Below, one piece after another: positions 25,407 to 33,425 of a DNA stretch of 64,000 nucleotides. The stretch's first letter is position 1. Every line of letters begins with the position of its first letter. The notes beneath the pieces are model-generated. The model searched no databases. It was given only the letters and a program-made list of their open reading frames with translations, and was not told the DNA's origin. Origin of the DNA: Gammaproteobacteria bacterium. Its GTDB lineage: Bacteria; Pseudomonadota; Gammaproteobacteria; Pseudomonadales; Azotimanducaceae. The stretch spans positions 24,381 to 88,380 of the forward strand of contig VXYL01000057.1 of NCBI GenBank assembly GCA_009846005.1. Direction: 5' to 3'. The position numbers were made by a program, and so were the translations under genes.

Positions 25407-25819
25407 TGACGATGGCATTTTCACTTCACGAGAAGCTGGCCGCGGACTGCGAATCCCTTGGCGACCTGGATCTCTGCACCGTGCTTCTCATGCGCGACCA
25501 CCGCTTTCCCTGGGTGATCCTCGTGCCGCGCATCGAAGGCTTGCGCGACCTCCACGACCTGCCCAGGGACCGGGCACGGGTCCTCTTCGACGAGATCGAT
25601 AGGCTGTCGCGGATCCTCGTCGACGAGTTCCAGGCCGAGAAGATCAACGTCGCGGCGCTCGGCAACCAGGTGCCGCAGCTACACGTCCACGTCATCGGCC
25701 GGTACGCGAGCGATGTGGCGTGGCCCGGACCCGTCTGGAACGCCGGCGTTGTCCAGGATGTCGACCAAGTGGCCGTTAGGGCACGCGCAACGGCTCTTCG
25801 TCGGGCGTTGAGGTTCTAG
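25406..25819 (+). CDS. HIT family protein
   Basis: A 137-residue histidine-triad protein starting at the ATG of TGATG, overlapping the DUF3604 stop; an in-frame GTG one codon earlier is also possible. The active-site strand is QLHVHVIGR: the first two histidines are present, with the middle nucleophile, while the third position is Ile, a known variant of the family. The N-terminal MRDHRFPWVILVPR matches the nucleotide-binding HIT core. It likely hydrolyses nucleotidyl phosphoramidates or dinucleotides. Confidence 0.88.
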   Translation: MTMAFSLHEKLAADCESLGDLDLCTVLLMRDHRFPWVILVPRIEGLRDLHDLPRDRARVLFDEIDRLSRILVDEFQAEKINVAALGNQVPQLHVHVIGRYASDVAWPGPVWNAGVVQDVDQVAVRARATALRRALRF

Positions 25820-25863
25820 CCGCAAGACGTCCCGTTCACCGGGGCATCGACAATGCGCGGCGC

Positions 25864-25888
25864 GGGCGGGGACAAGCCCCGCCCCTAC
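25864..25888 (-). repeat. REP-like palindrome (GTAG head)
   Basis: GGGCGGGG-acaa-GCCCCGCCCCTAC; the CTAC end is the GTAG head on minus. First of a facing pair in the 187-bp gap between the HIT gene and the convergent GST gene. Confidence 0.7.
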
Positions 25889-25917
25889 GGGGTCTTTCTC
25901 CTCACCTCGGGCATTCC

Positions 25918-25960
25918 GTAGGGGACGGGCTTGCCCCGTCTCGGCCGCCCCGTTCCCTAC
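25918..25960 (+). repeat. REP-like palindromes, head-to-head
   Basis: Begins GTAGGGGACGGGCTTGCCCCGTC and ends CCCCGTTCCCTAC, so GTAG heads point outward on both strands. With the copy at 25864 it makes a small BIME-like cluster between convergent genes. Confidence 0.65.
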
Positions 25961-26006
25961 GGTTCCCCGCGACCAGATTGCTTCCTGAGGGTCCGTGCCG
26001 GCGGCG

Positions 26007-26630
26007 TCAAGGAAGCGGTATTTCGCCCGCGTCGAACGGGACGCTCCAGCCTTTACGCACCGCTGGACGAGAGGCGATGGCGACGAACCAGCGTTTCAGG
26101 CACGGGTAGTCGGTCCAATCGATTCGATGCCAGGGCCAGCGGGCGATCCACGGCCACGTCGCGATGTCGGCGATGGAGTAGTCGCCGGCCAGGTACTCCC
26201 ACCCGACGAGGCGTTGATCGAGAACCCCGTACAGGCGTTTCGCCTCGTCGCCGTAGCGTTTCTCCGCGTAGTCCGACTTGCCGGCGTTGAACTGCAGGAA
26301 GTGGTTGGCCTGGCCGAGCATCGGTCCGACGCCGCCCATCTGCAGCATCAGCCATTCCAGCGTCGTCCAACGGTCCGAGCCGCCGAACTTGCCGGTCTTG
26401 TCGGCAAGGTAGAGCAGGATCGCGCCGGACTCCATCATGGACCGTCCGGTTTCCCGGTCGATGATCGCCGGGATCTTGTTGTTGGGGCTGATGGCCAGGA
26501 ATTCGGTAGCGAACTGTTCGTCCTTGCCGATGTTCACCGGGTGCGCGACGTAGTCGAGGCCGAACTCCTCCAGGGCAATGGAGATCTTGCGGCCGTTCGG
26601 AGTCGGCCAGGTGTAGAGGTCGATCGTCAT
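26007..26630 (-). CDS. Glutathione S-transferase family (YfcG/YghU-like)
   Basis: A 207-residue cytosolic GST. The thioredoxin-like N-terminal domain starts LYTWPTPNGRKISIALEE, with the cis-proline in NNKIPAI and the glutathione-contacting MMESGAILLYLAD. The helical C-terminal domain has YSIADIATWPWI. The TPNGRK active-site loop, with Thr/Asn instead of Ser or Tyr, is the signature of the YfcG/YghU disulfide-bond oxidoreductase subgroup. The ATG overlaps the stop of the DUF4340 gene (ATGA), so it ends the ABC exporter operon. Confidence 0.92.
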   Translation of the reverse strand: MTIDLYTWPTPNGRKISIALEEFGLDYVAHPVNIGKDEQFATEFLAISPNNKIPAIIDRETGRSMMESGAILLYLADKTGKFGGSDRWTTLEWLMLQMGGVGPMLGQANHFLQFNAGKSDYAEKRYGDEAKRLYGVLDQRLVGWEYLAGDYSIADIATWPWIARWPWHRIDWTDYPCLKRWFVAIASRPAVRKGWSVPFDAGEIPLP

Positions 26631-27718
26631 CCGTCTTCGGATGCCCCGCCAGCTTCCGCTGACTCTTCCGCCCCCTCGGCCTCGGTCCCCGTTTCGGAAT
26701 CAGCCGCCGTCTCGGATTCCTCCGATTCTTCGGCTTCCGGCGGGTCCGGAAGGAGATCGGCAAACGGTTTGTTCATCTGCTCCGCGATGTACTTGGACAG
26801 CTCGTAGGCGCCGGATACGCGATCCGATACCGCCACGTACTTCTCGCCGTCATCCAAGGCGAATATCGACAACGTCTGGTCACCCTCCTCGTCGGTGAGA
26901 ACGAAGGTCATCGTGGCCGACTCCGGCAACGCCGCCTCGTTCACGCCGGTGACCGAGAGCCCCTTGAACCGGCCGACGAAGGTCTCGACCTTGCCTTGGT
27001 CGAGTTCCGTGCCGTCCGTGGTAACCCAAGCGTCCTGTTCCTCGCCGGCCCTACCGTCCTTGCCGAACTCGTAGCCCGCCACCGGTTCGACCGTGTCCTC
27101 GGCGTCTTCGGAATCCGGTTCCGAGGCAGCATCGGTTGAAGCCGGATCTCCCGGGAGGCGGCGCAAGGCCGTAACCTCACCCTGCGGACGAAGCAACGAA
27201 CGGTCGAGCCAGTCCCCGGCCTTCACACCAGCTTCGTAGTTGGAGAACCTGATCGCATAGATTTCGTCTTCCCCGGTGCGACGGGCATGGGTCTTGCGGT
27301 AGCCGGGCGAGGTGCCGAGGTAGATGTCCGCGACGGTGTCTTCCCCAGCCCTTGCCACGAGATGGCGTTGGTGGTTTTCCGCCGTGACCTCGAACCGCTC
27401 GTGTGTCGGCTGGGTATTGGCTACCGGCCAACTCCCCGCAGCGTCGGAGAGCCTCTCGATTACCGAATCCACCTTGAACCCGGCGGCGGGAACCCCGTTC
27501 GGCAACTGCCAGTTCCCGTCCACCTTGGTAACGCTTACCGAGCCTTCGTTGTTCGAAACCGTCAAGCTATCGACGCTCTGTGCGTCGAACTGTAGAAACG
27601 GTTCGGGCTCCTCGATGCCGCCGCTCCTCGCCGCGAGCAGCACGCCGACGACGACAATCTGAATGCCCAGCAGCGCACCGAGCGTCGTCTTGTTGATGAT
27701 CCCTCTCTCACGGTTCAT
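26627..27718 (-). CDS. DUF4340 domain protein
   Basis: A 363-residue protein with one N-terminal membrane segment (TTLGALLGIQIVVVGVLLAA), the rest predicted periplasmic. The DUF4340 region (QSVDSLTVSNNEGSVSVTKVDGNWQLP, DAAGSWPVAN, DIYLGTSPGYRKTHARR) is in order. The C-terminus is very rich in Glu, Ser and Ala (PPEAEESEESETAADSE). DUF4340 genes regularly follow GldG-like ABC exporter genes, as here, where its ATG overlaps the GldG stop. Role in the exporter is inferred. Confidence 0.88.
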   Translation of the reverse strand: MNRERGIINKTTLGALLGIQIVVVGVLLAARSGGIEEPEPFLQFDAQSVDSLTVSNNEGSVSVTKVDGNWQLPNGVPAAGFKVDSVIERLSDAAGSWPVANTQPTHERFEVTAENHQRHLVARAGEDTVADIYLGTSPGYRKTHARRTGEDEIYAIRFSNYEAGVKAGDWLDRSLLRPQGEVTALRRLPGDPASTDAASEPDSEDAEDTVEPVAGYEFGKDGRAGEEQDAWVTTDGTELDQGKVETFVGRFKGLSVTGVNEAALPESATMTFVLTDEEGDQTLSIFALDDGEKYVAVSDRVSGAYELSKYIAEQMNKPFADLLPDPPEAEESEESETAADSETGTEAEGAEESAEAGGASEDG

Positions 27719-30642
27719 GACGATGCCTCCAACTGGGCCTGGAATGTGTTCCGCCGCGTCAACCGGCGCTGGCGGCTTAGGCCGAACACCAACGCGAGAC
27801 CCGCAAGCGCCAGTGCGTAGTTGACGTACTCCCAAACCCGCTGTGCCTGGGCTTCCATCGGCTCCAAGGTGCGGTTGAAATGACCACGGGCGCGGATTCC
27901 GAGCAGCGAGCGGTCTTCGACGGCCCAGTCCACGAGGTTCGCCATGAGCTGGTTCGAATTGACGTAGATCATGCCGTCCGCCGAACCGACCATGCGAATG
28001 GTCTGGTCGGCAACGAACGACGCGGAACCGATCACGATCAAGCGTGCGGATTCCGGCGACTTGTCGATCACCGAGGTGACCGTGCCCAGCGTATCGACGT
28101 CCTCCTCGTCCACGGCATCCTCTCCTTGTGGACCGTCTTGTGCAGCCGCCGGGGGTTCCGCTTCGTCTTCGGCGAGCGGGGACGTCTCGAAGAACGACTC
28201 GAAGCGGCCTTCCACCATGACCGCGAGAGTATTCGGGCGCTGCTCGCCCTCGGGCGTGTAGACGATATCCCCCGATAGGTCGAGGTTTGGCGTGATGTCG
28301 GTGGAGGCCGAACGCCAACTCGCGGCGGAACTCGTCATCAGGGTCGTTACGGTCCGCTCGGCATTGCGTTCCTCGTCCACCTCGATGGGCGAACTCCACG
28401 CCATGGTCACCTGGGGAACCGCTGCCGTGAACGCGACGTCCTGGTTCAGCGAATCGCCCCGCACGTCGACGAAATAGGGGTAGTCGGTCATCTGGACATC
28501 CCGGAAGGTGAAGCCGCCGACCTGCCGGGTCACCGGCAGCGGGAACGCCGCGTTCTTCGGATCCATGACCAACGAGGGATCGATGCTCACCCCGTGGTGG
28601 GCCAAGTAGTCGTCGAGACCGGAGAACGCCGGTGTCGCGGTCAGCGACTGGGGCGTCATCACCGTGCGGTACGCGCCGGTGGCAATCACCACCGTGCCCC
28701 CGCGCATCAGGTATTGGTCGATGGCGAATACGGCCTTGTCGTCGAGACCCGAAGGATCCACGACCATCAGCACATCCGCGGATGCCTCGACATCGCCGCT
28801 CAGGAGGTCAACGCTCCGCACGCTGAAGTCCGAATCGAGCATGTCGCGCAAGCCGTTGAACTCGTTGCCGGGCGGTTGTTGCATCTGGGGCATCTGTTGC
28901 TGCATGTAGGGCGGCATCCCCTGCGGGGCGGACAAGCCGACAGTCTTCAAGAGACCCACCGCGTAGCGCTTCAAGCCCTCCTCGATGCCACGCCGAAGTC
29001 CATCCCGATCCAGGGACTCCGGGATCGGCATCTGTACCAAGGTCACGCCATCGGTGAGGGTCAGGTGGAAATAGAAGGTGTTGATGTCGAAAACGCTCGA
29101 CGCCATCGGCCGGAAGCCGTAGTCGGCGGCGATCTGCTGTGCCACGGCGCCACCCCCGGCATCGGGATCGACGACCTCCGCGGTCAGCTTGCCAGCCGAT
29201 TCCTCCTGCATCTCCAGGAGAACCACGTCGAGGTCCCCGCGCAACGTGCGCAGTGCCTCCGGCAGGCGGTCATCGGGCGAGATGTAGCCGGTGAACTTGA
29301 CGGGTTGGGTGACGTTGTCGAAGACGCTGCCGCCGCCCTGGAATCCGTAGAGAACCTTCTTGATGCTGCGCGTGATGTCGTACTCCGGATTCTTGAGTCG
29401 GACATCGAGATCGGCCTCGCCCTGCACCTTGACCTCGATCAGGTCGCTGAAACTGAGCACTTCGTATTCGTCGGCGTACTGGACAAGCACGTCGAAGTAC
29501 GAACTGACGAGACTCGCCTGGTACCTGTCCGCGACCTGGAAAGGGACTGCGCGGATGCCGTACTTGGTGTTGGCCTCGTCCTCGAGTTCCGGATTCTCCG
29601 TCGGATCGATGAGTTCGACGCGGACCATGTCGCCGCCCGCCACGCCGTATTCAGTCAGCAGGTTCTTGAGCTGCGGTCCGAGCGGCCCGAGTAGCGGGTG
29701 GGTCTTGGCGCTGAAGTAGCCGCGGATAAGAAGGGGTTCGCGAAGTTCGCGCAGGTAGCTCTTGGTGGCTTCGGAAATGGAGTACTGATTGCCTTGGGTC
29801 GCATCCCAGCGCAGGAAGCCCACGCCCGACAGCCACAGGTTGGCGACTAGGAAGTTCGCGGCCACGAGTCCCAGGACGACGCGCCGCTCCATGTGCCGGC
29901 GACCGCCGCCGTCGGCAGCCCACCCCTGCGAGTCAACGGCGTAGACGTTCAACGCGAGGAACACCGCCAGTATCGAGCCGTAGAAATAGAGATCCCGCAA
30001 GTCGAGCACGCCCCGGGTGATGGACTCGAACCGGGACCCTGCGCCGAGAGCGCGCAGCGCGTCACCGACGGTCCCGCCGAACAGTTCGGTTAGCGTCGGC
30101 GTGCCCAGGAGATAGAAAACGCCACACCCGAACGACGCGAGTATCAGGGCGACGATCTGGTTCTCGGTCTTGGCACTGACGAACAGACCGATGGAGATGT
30201 AGGCGGCACCCAACAGGGCAGCCGCCAGGTAGCCAGCAAAGACGGGACCCCAGTCGAGATCGCCGAGCATCGCCACCGTGACCGGCAACGGCACCGTCAG
30301 CGCCAAACCGACGACGAGGAGACCCCAGCAAGCCAGGAATTTGCCGACGACGAACTCCGTGCTCGTCGCCGGCACCGTAACCACTAGTTCCAGCGTGCCA
30401 GTACGGCGTTCGTCGCTCCACATGCGCATCGTCAGCGCCGCCGCGAGGAACACCAGCAGCACTGGCAGCCATTCGAACATCGGCCGCACGTCGGCGATGT
30501 TGCGCGCGAAAAACGCCTCCACCCAGAAAAACACGAACAATGTGACCCCAAGAAAGGCACCCAGGAACAGGTACGCGATGGGGGACGAGAAGAAGTGCGC
30601 CAGTTCCTTGCCGGCGATTCTTCGGACGGCATCAATTCGCAT
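27715..30642 (-). CDS. Fused ABC permease-GldG protein
   Basis: A 975-residue fusion. Residues 1 to about 235 are an ABC-2 type permease like GldF (KELAHFFSSPIAYLFLGAF, six hydrophobic segments). Then, after HMERRVVLGLVAANFLVANL, comes a GldG-like extracytoplasmic domain starting LRWDATQGNQYSISEATKSYL and containing LTEYGVAGGDMVRVELIDP. A last membrane helix (VNYALALAGLALVFGL) is near the C-terminus. In many genomes permease and GldG are separate. It overlaps the ATPase gene end by 11 nt and the DUF4340 start by 4 nt. Gld ABC homologs serve gliding in Bacteroidota; in Proteobacteria the cargo is unknown. Confidence 0.9.
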   Translation of the reverse strand: MRIDAVRRIAGKELAHFFSSPIAYLFLGAFLGVTLFVFFWVEAFFARNIADVRPMFEWLPVLLVFLAAALTMRMWSDERRTGTLELVVTVPATSTEFVVGKFLACWGLLVVGLALTVPLPVTVAMLGDLDWGPVFAGYLAAALLGAAYISIGLFVSAKTENQIVALILASFGCGVFYLLGTPTLTELFGGTVGDALRALGAGSRFESITRGVLDLRDLYFYGSILAVFLALNVYAVDSQGWAADGGGRRHMERRVVLGLVAANFLVANLWLSGVGFLRWDATQGNQYSISEATKSYLRELREPLLIRGYFSAKTHPLLGPLGPQLKNLLTEYGVAGGDMVRVELIDPTENPELEDEANTKYGIRAVPFQVADRYQASLVSSYFDVLVQYADEYEVLSFSDLIEVKVQGEADLDVRLKNPEYDITRSIKKVLYGFQGGGSVFDNVTQPVKFTGYISPDDRLPEALRTLRGDLDVVLLEMQEESAGKLTAEVVDPDAGGGAVAQQIAADYGFRPMASSVFDINTFYFHLTLTDGVTLVQMPIPESLDRDGLRRGIEEGLKRYAVGLLKTVGLSAPQGMPPYMQQQMPQMQQPPGNEFNGLRDMLDSDFSVRSVDLLSGDVEASADVLMVVDPSGLDDKAVFAIDQYLMRGGTVVIATGAYRTVMTPQSLTATPAFSGLDDYLAHHGVSIDPSLVMDPKNAAFPLPVTRQVGGFTFRDVQMTDYPYFVDVRGDSLNQDVAFTAAVPQVTMAWSSPIEVDEERNAERTVTTLMTSSAASWRSASTDITPNLDLSGDIVYTPEGEQRPNTLAVMVEGRFESFFETSPLAEDEAEPPAAAQDGPQGEDAVDEEDVDTLGTVTSVIDKSPESARLIVIGSASFVADQTIRMVGSADGMIYVNSNQLMANLVDWAVEDRSLLGIRARGHFNRTLEPMEAQAQRVWEYVNYALALAGLALVFGLSRQRRLTRRNTFQAQLEASS

Positions 30643-31543
30643 CGCGGACCTCCCCCGTCTCGGCGCTCACCTCCCGGAACACGGTCTCGAGGTCGCGCTG
30701 CTCCACGGCCAGGGCATGCACGGCGATCCCGGCACCCACCAGGCGGCGCGTCAACTCCGCCCGGGCTGCATCGTCCGAGACCCCGTCGAAGGCGTACCCG
30801 CCGTCGTGCGGCGTCACCTCGGCAAACCCCGCGACCGCGGATTCGATCGGCTGTAGCGCGGCGTCCGTTCGCAGCACCATGCGATCGCTCTGCTGCAGAT
30901 CCGTCAACCGTTCGTCCAGGGCGAGCGTGCCGGCGCGCAGGATCATCACCCGATCGCACACCGCATCGACCTCCTGCATGATGTGGGTCGACAGGATCAC
31001 CGTCGCGTTGCCCGCCAAACGCCGTATCAGGTCGCGCATCTGCTCGGTTTGGGACGGATCGAGACCATTTGTGGGCTCGTCCAAAATCAACAGCTGCGGC
31101 TTGTGGACGATGGCCTGGGCCACGCCGACGCGTTGCTGGAAACCCCTCGACAACGTGCCGATCGAGTCGAACGCGCGCCCCGCAAGATCGGTCGACCCCA
31201 GCACCTCCTTGAGCGCCGACGCCCGGTTCGCGACGTGCCGCAACCCCGCAACGTAGTCGAGGTACTCCACCACCGTCATCTCGGGGTAGACCGGGCAATT
31301 CTCGGGCAGGTAGCCCAACCGCTGCTGGACCGCCTCCGGCGCTTCGACGACATCGTAGCCGTCGACGCTGACGCGTCCCGCGCTCGGCTCCAGGTAGCCC
31401 GTCAACATCTTCATGATCGTTGTCTTGCCGGCACCGTTGTGCCCCAGCAAGCCGACGATCTCCCCGCTGCCGATGGAGAAACTGACGGAATCCACCGCCA
31501 ACGTCTCCCCATACCGGCGCGTCAACTCCTCGGCGTTGATCAC
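30632..31543 (-). CDS. ABC transporter ATP-binding protein (GldA-like)
   Basis: A 303-residue ABC ATPase with GTG start behind a GGAGGAG site. Walker A is GLLGHNGAGKTT, the signature LSRGFQQRVGVAQA, Walker B LLILDEPTNGLDP and the switch STHIMQEV. The C-terminal 80 residues are the regulatory region usual in drug or gliding-type exporters. First gene of the four-gene operon ATPase, permease-GldG, DUF4340, GST. Confidence 0.93.
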   Translation of the reverse strand: MINAEELTRRYGETLAVDSVSFSIGSGEIVGLLGHNGAGKTTIMKMLTGYLEPSAGRVSVDGYDVVEAPEAVQQRLGYLPENCPVYPEMTVVEYLDYVAGLRHVANRASALKEVLGSTDLAGRAFDSIGTLSRGFQQRVGVAQAIVHKPQLLILDEPTNGLDPSQTEQMRDLIRRLAGNATVILSTHIMQEVDAVCDRVMILRAGTLALDERLTDLQQSDRMVLRTDAALQPIESAVAGFAEVTPHDGGYAFDGVSDDAARAELTRRLVGAGIAVHALAVEQRDLETVFREVSAETGEVRDAN

Positions 31544-31759
31544 CGAACTCCTCCGTTCACTATTCGCTAGTCTGTCCTTCGCCACGGCACGTCCGCAGCC
31601 ACGGGGTACCGGCGAAGCGCCGGTAAGATACAAAGACGACTGGCGACTTTCTACCCCACTCCCGCGTTCGTTTGACCAAGAAGGGTCGAGAGAATTCCCA
31701 CGGACCGCGATGCCAATCCACGCCGGTGTACCGCAAGTCCTTGCTAGCGAAGTGACTCC

Positions 31760-31784
31760 GTAGGGGACGGGCTTGTCCCGTCCC
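31760..31784 (+). repeat. REP-like palindrome (GTAG head)
   Basis: Exactly the window consensus, GTAGGGGACGGG followed by cttgt and CCCGTCCC. Confidence 0.75.
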
Positions 31785-31884
31785 GGCGCGTCCTTGGGAC
31801 GTGTTTCGAGAACGCTCGTGCGTTCTCGCGGCAAACGGCTGACGCCTTGCGTTGCCCTGGCACGGGCGACCGCAAGGGTCGAAC

Positions 31885-31908
31885 GGGCGACCACAAGGTC
31901 GCCCCTAC
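31885..31908 (-). repeat. REP-like palindrome, GGGCGACC variant
   Basis: GGGCGACC-aca-AGGTCGCCCCTAC, with the GTAG head on minus. A headless half copy (GGGCGACCGCAAGGGTCG) precedes it by about 20 bp. Confidence 0.7.
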
Positions 31909-32021
31909 GGGCTCACCAAGAGATCGTCGCGCACCTACGACTCCGCAGAAGTGGCGCTGACGCGCCGAATCGGACAGACTCACAGACTGGCTCCCGCGCA
32001 ACCTAGGCTTAAGGCACAACC

Positions 32022-32879
32022 GTGCGTGACGTAGCGGGCAAGACTGCGTTTATCACTGGCGGCGCAAGCGGCATCGGTCTCGCCATGGCCCGATCATTCT
32101 CCGTCGCTGGCATGAAGGTCGTCATCGCCGACGTCGAGCAGGCCGCCCTCGATGCCCTCGACAACGAATTCGAAGCAAGCAACGCCGAGTTCCTGACCAT
32201 CAAGGTCGATGTCACCGACCGCGATGGCTTGGAAGCGGCGGCCGCAGCCACCGAGGCGCGCTTCGGCAAGGTCCACTTGGTGTGCAACAACGCCGGTGTG
32301 GCGGTGGGCGGCCGCATCGACGAAATGACCTACGACGATTGGGACTGGGTACTGGGCGTCAACATCAACGGGGTCGTCAATGGCATCAGCACCTTCGTCG
32401 AGCGTTTGAAGAGCCACGGCGAAGGTGGCCATTTCGTGAACACCGCGTCCATGGCCGGGCACGTCTCGATCCCCGGTCTCTCGGTCTACACCGCCAGCAA
32501 GTTCGCGGTCGTCGGCATCTCGGAGACCATGCGGGCCGATCTCATGCCCCACAACATCGGGGTGTCGGTTCTATGCCCCGGCATGGTCGACACGAACATC
32601 CTCGATTCCGGACGCAACCGTCCCGACCATTTCGTCCACGGCGCGCGTCCCTGGGGAGAGTCCCTTCCGGCCGAAGAGCGCGACGCCTTCAACGAGAACA
32701 TCCGCGCCAGCATGATCGATCCCGCGATCGTCGGCGACATGGTGCTGCACGCCATCCAGACGGACGAGTTCTACATCTTCACCCACCCGGGCATCGAACC
32801 GATGACCCAGTTGCGCGGCACCGAGATCGCCGACGCCTTCGCGCGCTGGCGCGACTACTGCGAGGCGCGGAACATCTGA
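32022..32879 (+). CDS. Short-chain dehydrogenase/reductase
   Basis: A 285-residue classical SDR with a GTG start. NAD(P) is bound by TGGASGIG (about 12-19) and the catalytic YTASK is at 156-160, with the preceding serine in NTASMAGH and NNAG in VCNNAGVA. Asp/Glu-type residues after strand 2 (VIADVEQ) favour NAD over NADP. The MaoC gene follows by 16 bp, suggesting a shared acyl-CoA or hydroxyacyl pathway; the substrate is unknown. Confidence 0.92.
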   Translation: MRDVAGKTAFITGGASGIGLAMARSFSVAGMKVVIADVEQAALDALDNEFEASNAEFLTIKVDVTDRDGLEAAAAATEARFGKVHLVCNNAGVAVGGRIDEMTYDDWDWVLGVNINGVVNGISTFVERLKSHGEGGHFVNTASMAGHVSIPGLSVYTASKFAVVGISETMRADLMPHNIGVSVLCPGMVDTNILDSGRNRPDHFVHGARPWGESLPAEERDAFNENIRASMIDPAIVGDMVLHAIQTDEFYIFTHPGIEPMTQLRGTEIADAFARWRDYCEARNI

Positions 32880-32895
32880 TGCGTCACGAGACCCC

Positions 32896-33417
32896 ATGAC
32901 GCGGAGCACCAAGAAGGTCGGACCGCAACGCTACCGCGAGACCTTCGGGCGCTATTTCGCCGCCTTCGAGGTTGGCGATGTCTACGAGCATCGTCCGGGG
33001 AAGACCATTACGGAATACGAGAACCACCTGTTCACGCTGCTGACCCTGAACACCCACCCCCTGCATTTCGACGCCGAGTTCGGCAAGGCAACCGAGTTCG
33101 GCCAGAATCTGGTGGTCAGCACCTACACCCTGTCGCTGCTGATCGGGATGAGCGTCACGGACATAAGCCACAAGGCCATTGCCAACTTGGGTCTGGACGA
33201 CGTGAAGTTCCCGTCACCGGTGTTTGTTGGGGACACGCTCTATGCCGAATCAGAAGTCCTCGCCAAGCGCGAATCGAAGTCGAGACCCGGACAGGGAATC
33301 GTTACCGTACGAACCGCGGGCCACAACCAGGACGGCGTCGAAATATGCAGTTTTGTCCGCAACGTTCTCATCCCCGCCGAGGGCCGCGCGGTCGAAGATC
33401 GCATGGAAACCTACTAG
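32896..33417 (+). CDS. MaoC family dehydratase
   Basis: A 173-residue hot-dog fold enoyl-CoA hydratase-like protein. The family's catalytic segment is ENHLFTLLTLNTHPLHFD, holding the hydratase motif's Asn and His, and GDTLYAESEVLAKRESKSRPGQG follows in the second half. It resembles mesaconyl-CoA hydratase-type MaoC proteins. It is in tandem with the SDR and only 8 bp before the S9 peptidase gene. Confidence 0.88.
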   Translation: MTRSTKKVGPQRYRETFGRYFAAFEVGDVYEHRPGKTITEYENHLFTLLTLNTHPLHFDAEFGKATEFGQNLVVSTYTLSLLIGMSVTDISHKAIANLGLDDVKFPSPVFVGDTLYAESEVLAKRESKSRPGQGIVTVRTAGHNQDGVEICSFVRNVLIPAEGRAVEDRMETY

Positions 33418-33425
33418 CAGACGCC

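Larger units (their letters stand above)
31544..32021. other. Intergenic region with several REP-like elements
   Basis: A 478-bp gap between divergent genes. It contains one plus-oriented GTAG palindrome (31760), a partial copy (about 31862-31881) and a full minus-oriented copy (31885). No coding frame with a ribosome binding site is seen; the divergent promoters should lie here but are not obvious. Confidence 0.55.

Noticed and set aside
31544..32021. CRISPR array
   Set aside because: Repeats are few, palindromic, irregularly spaced and in both orientations, as REPs, with no constant-length spacers.
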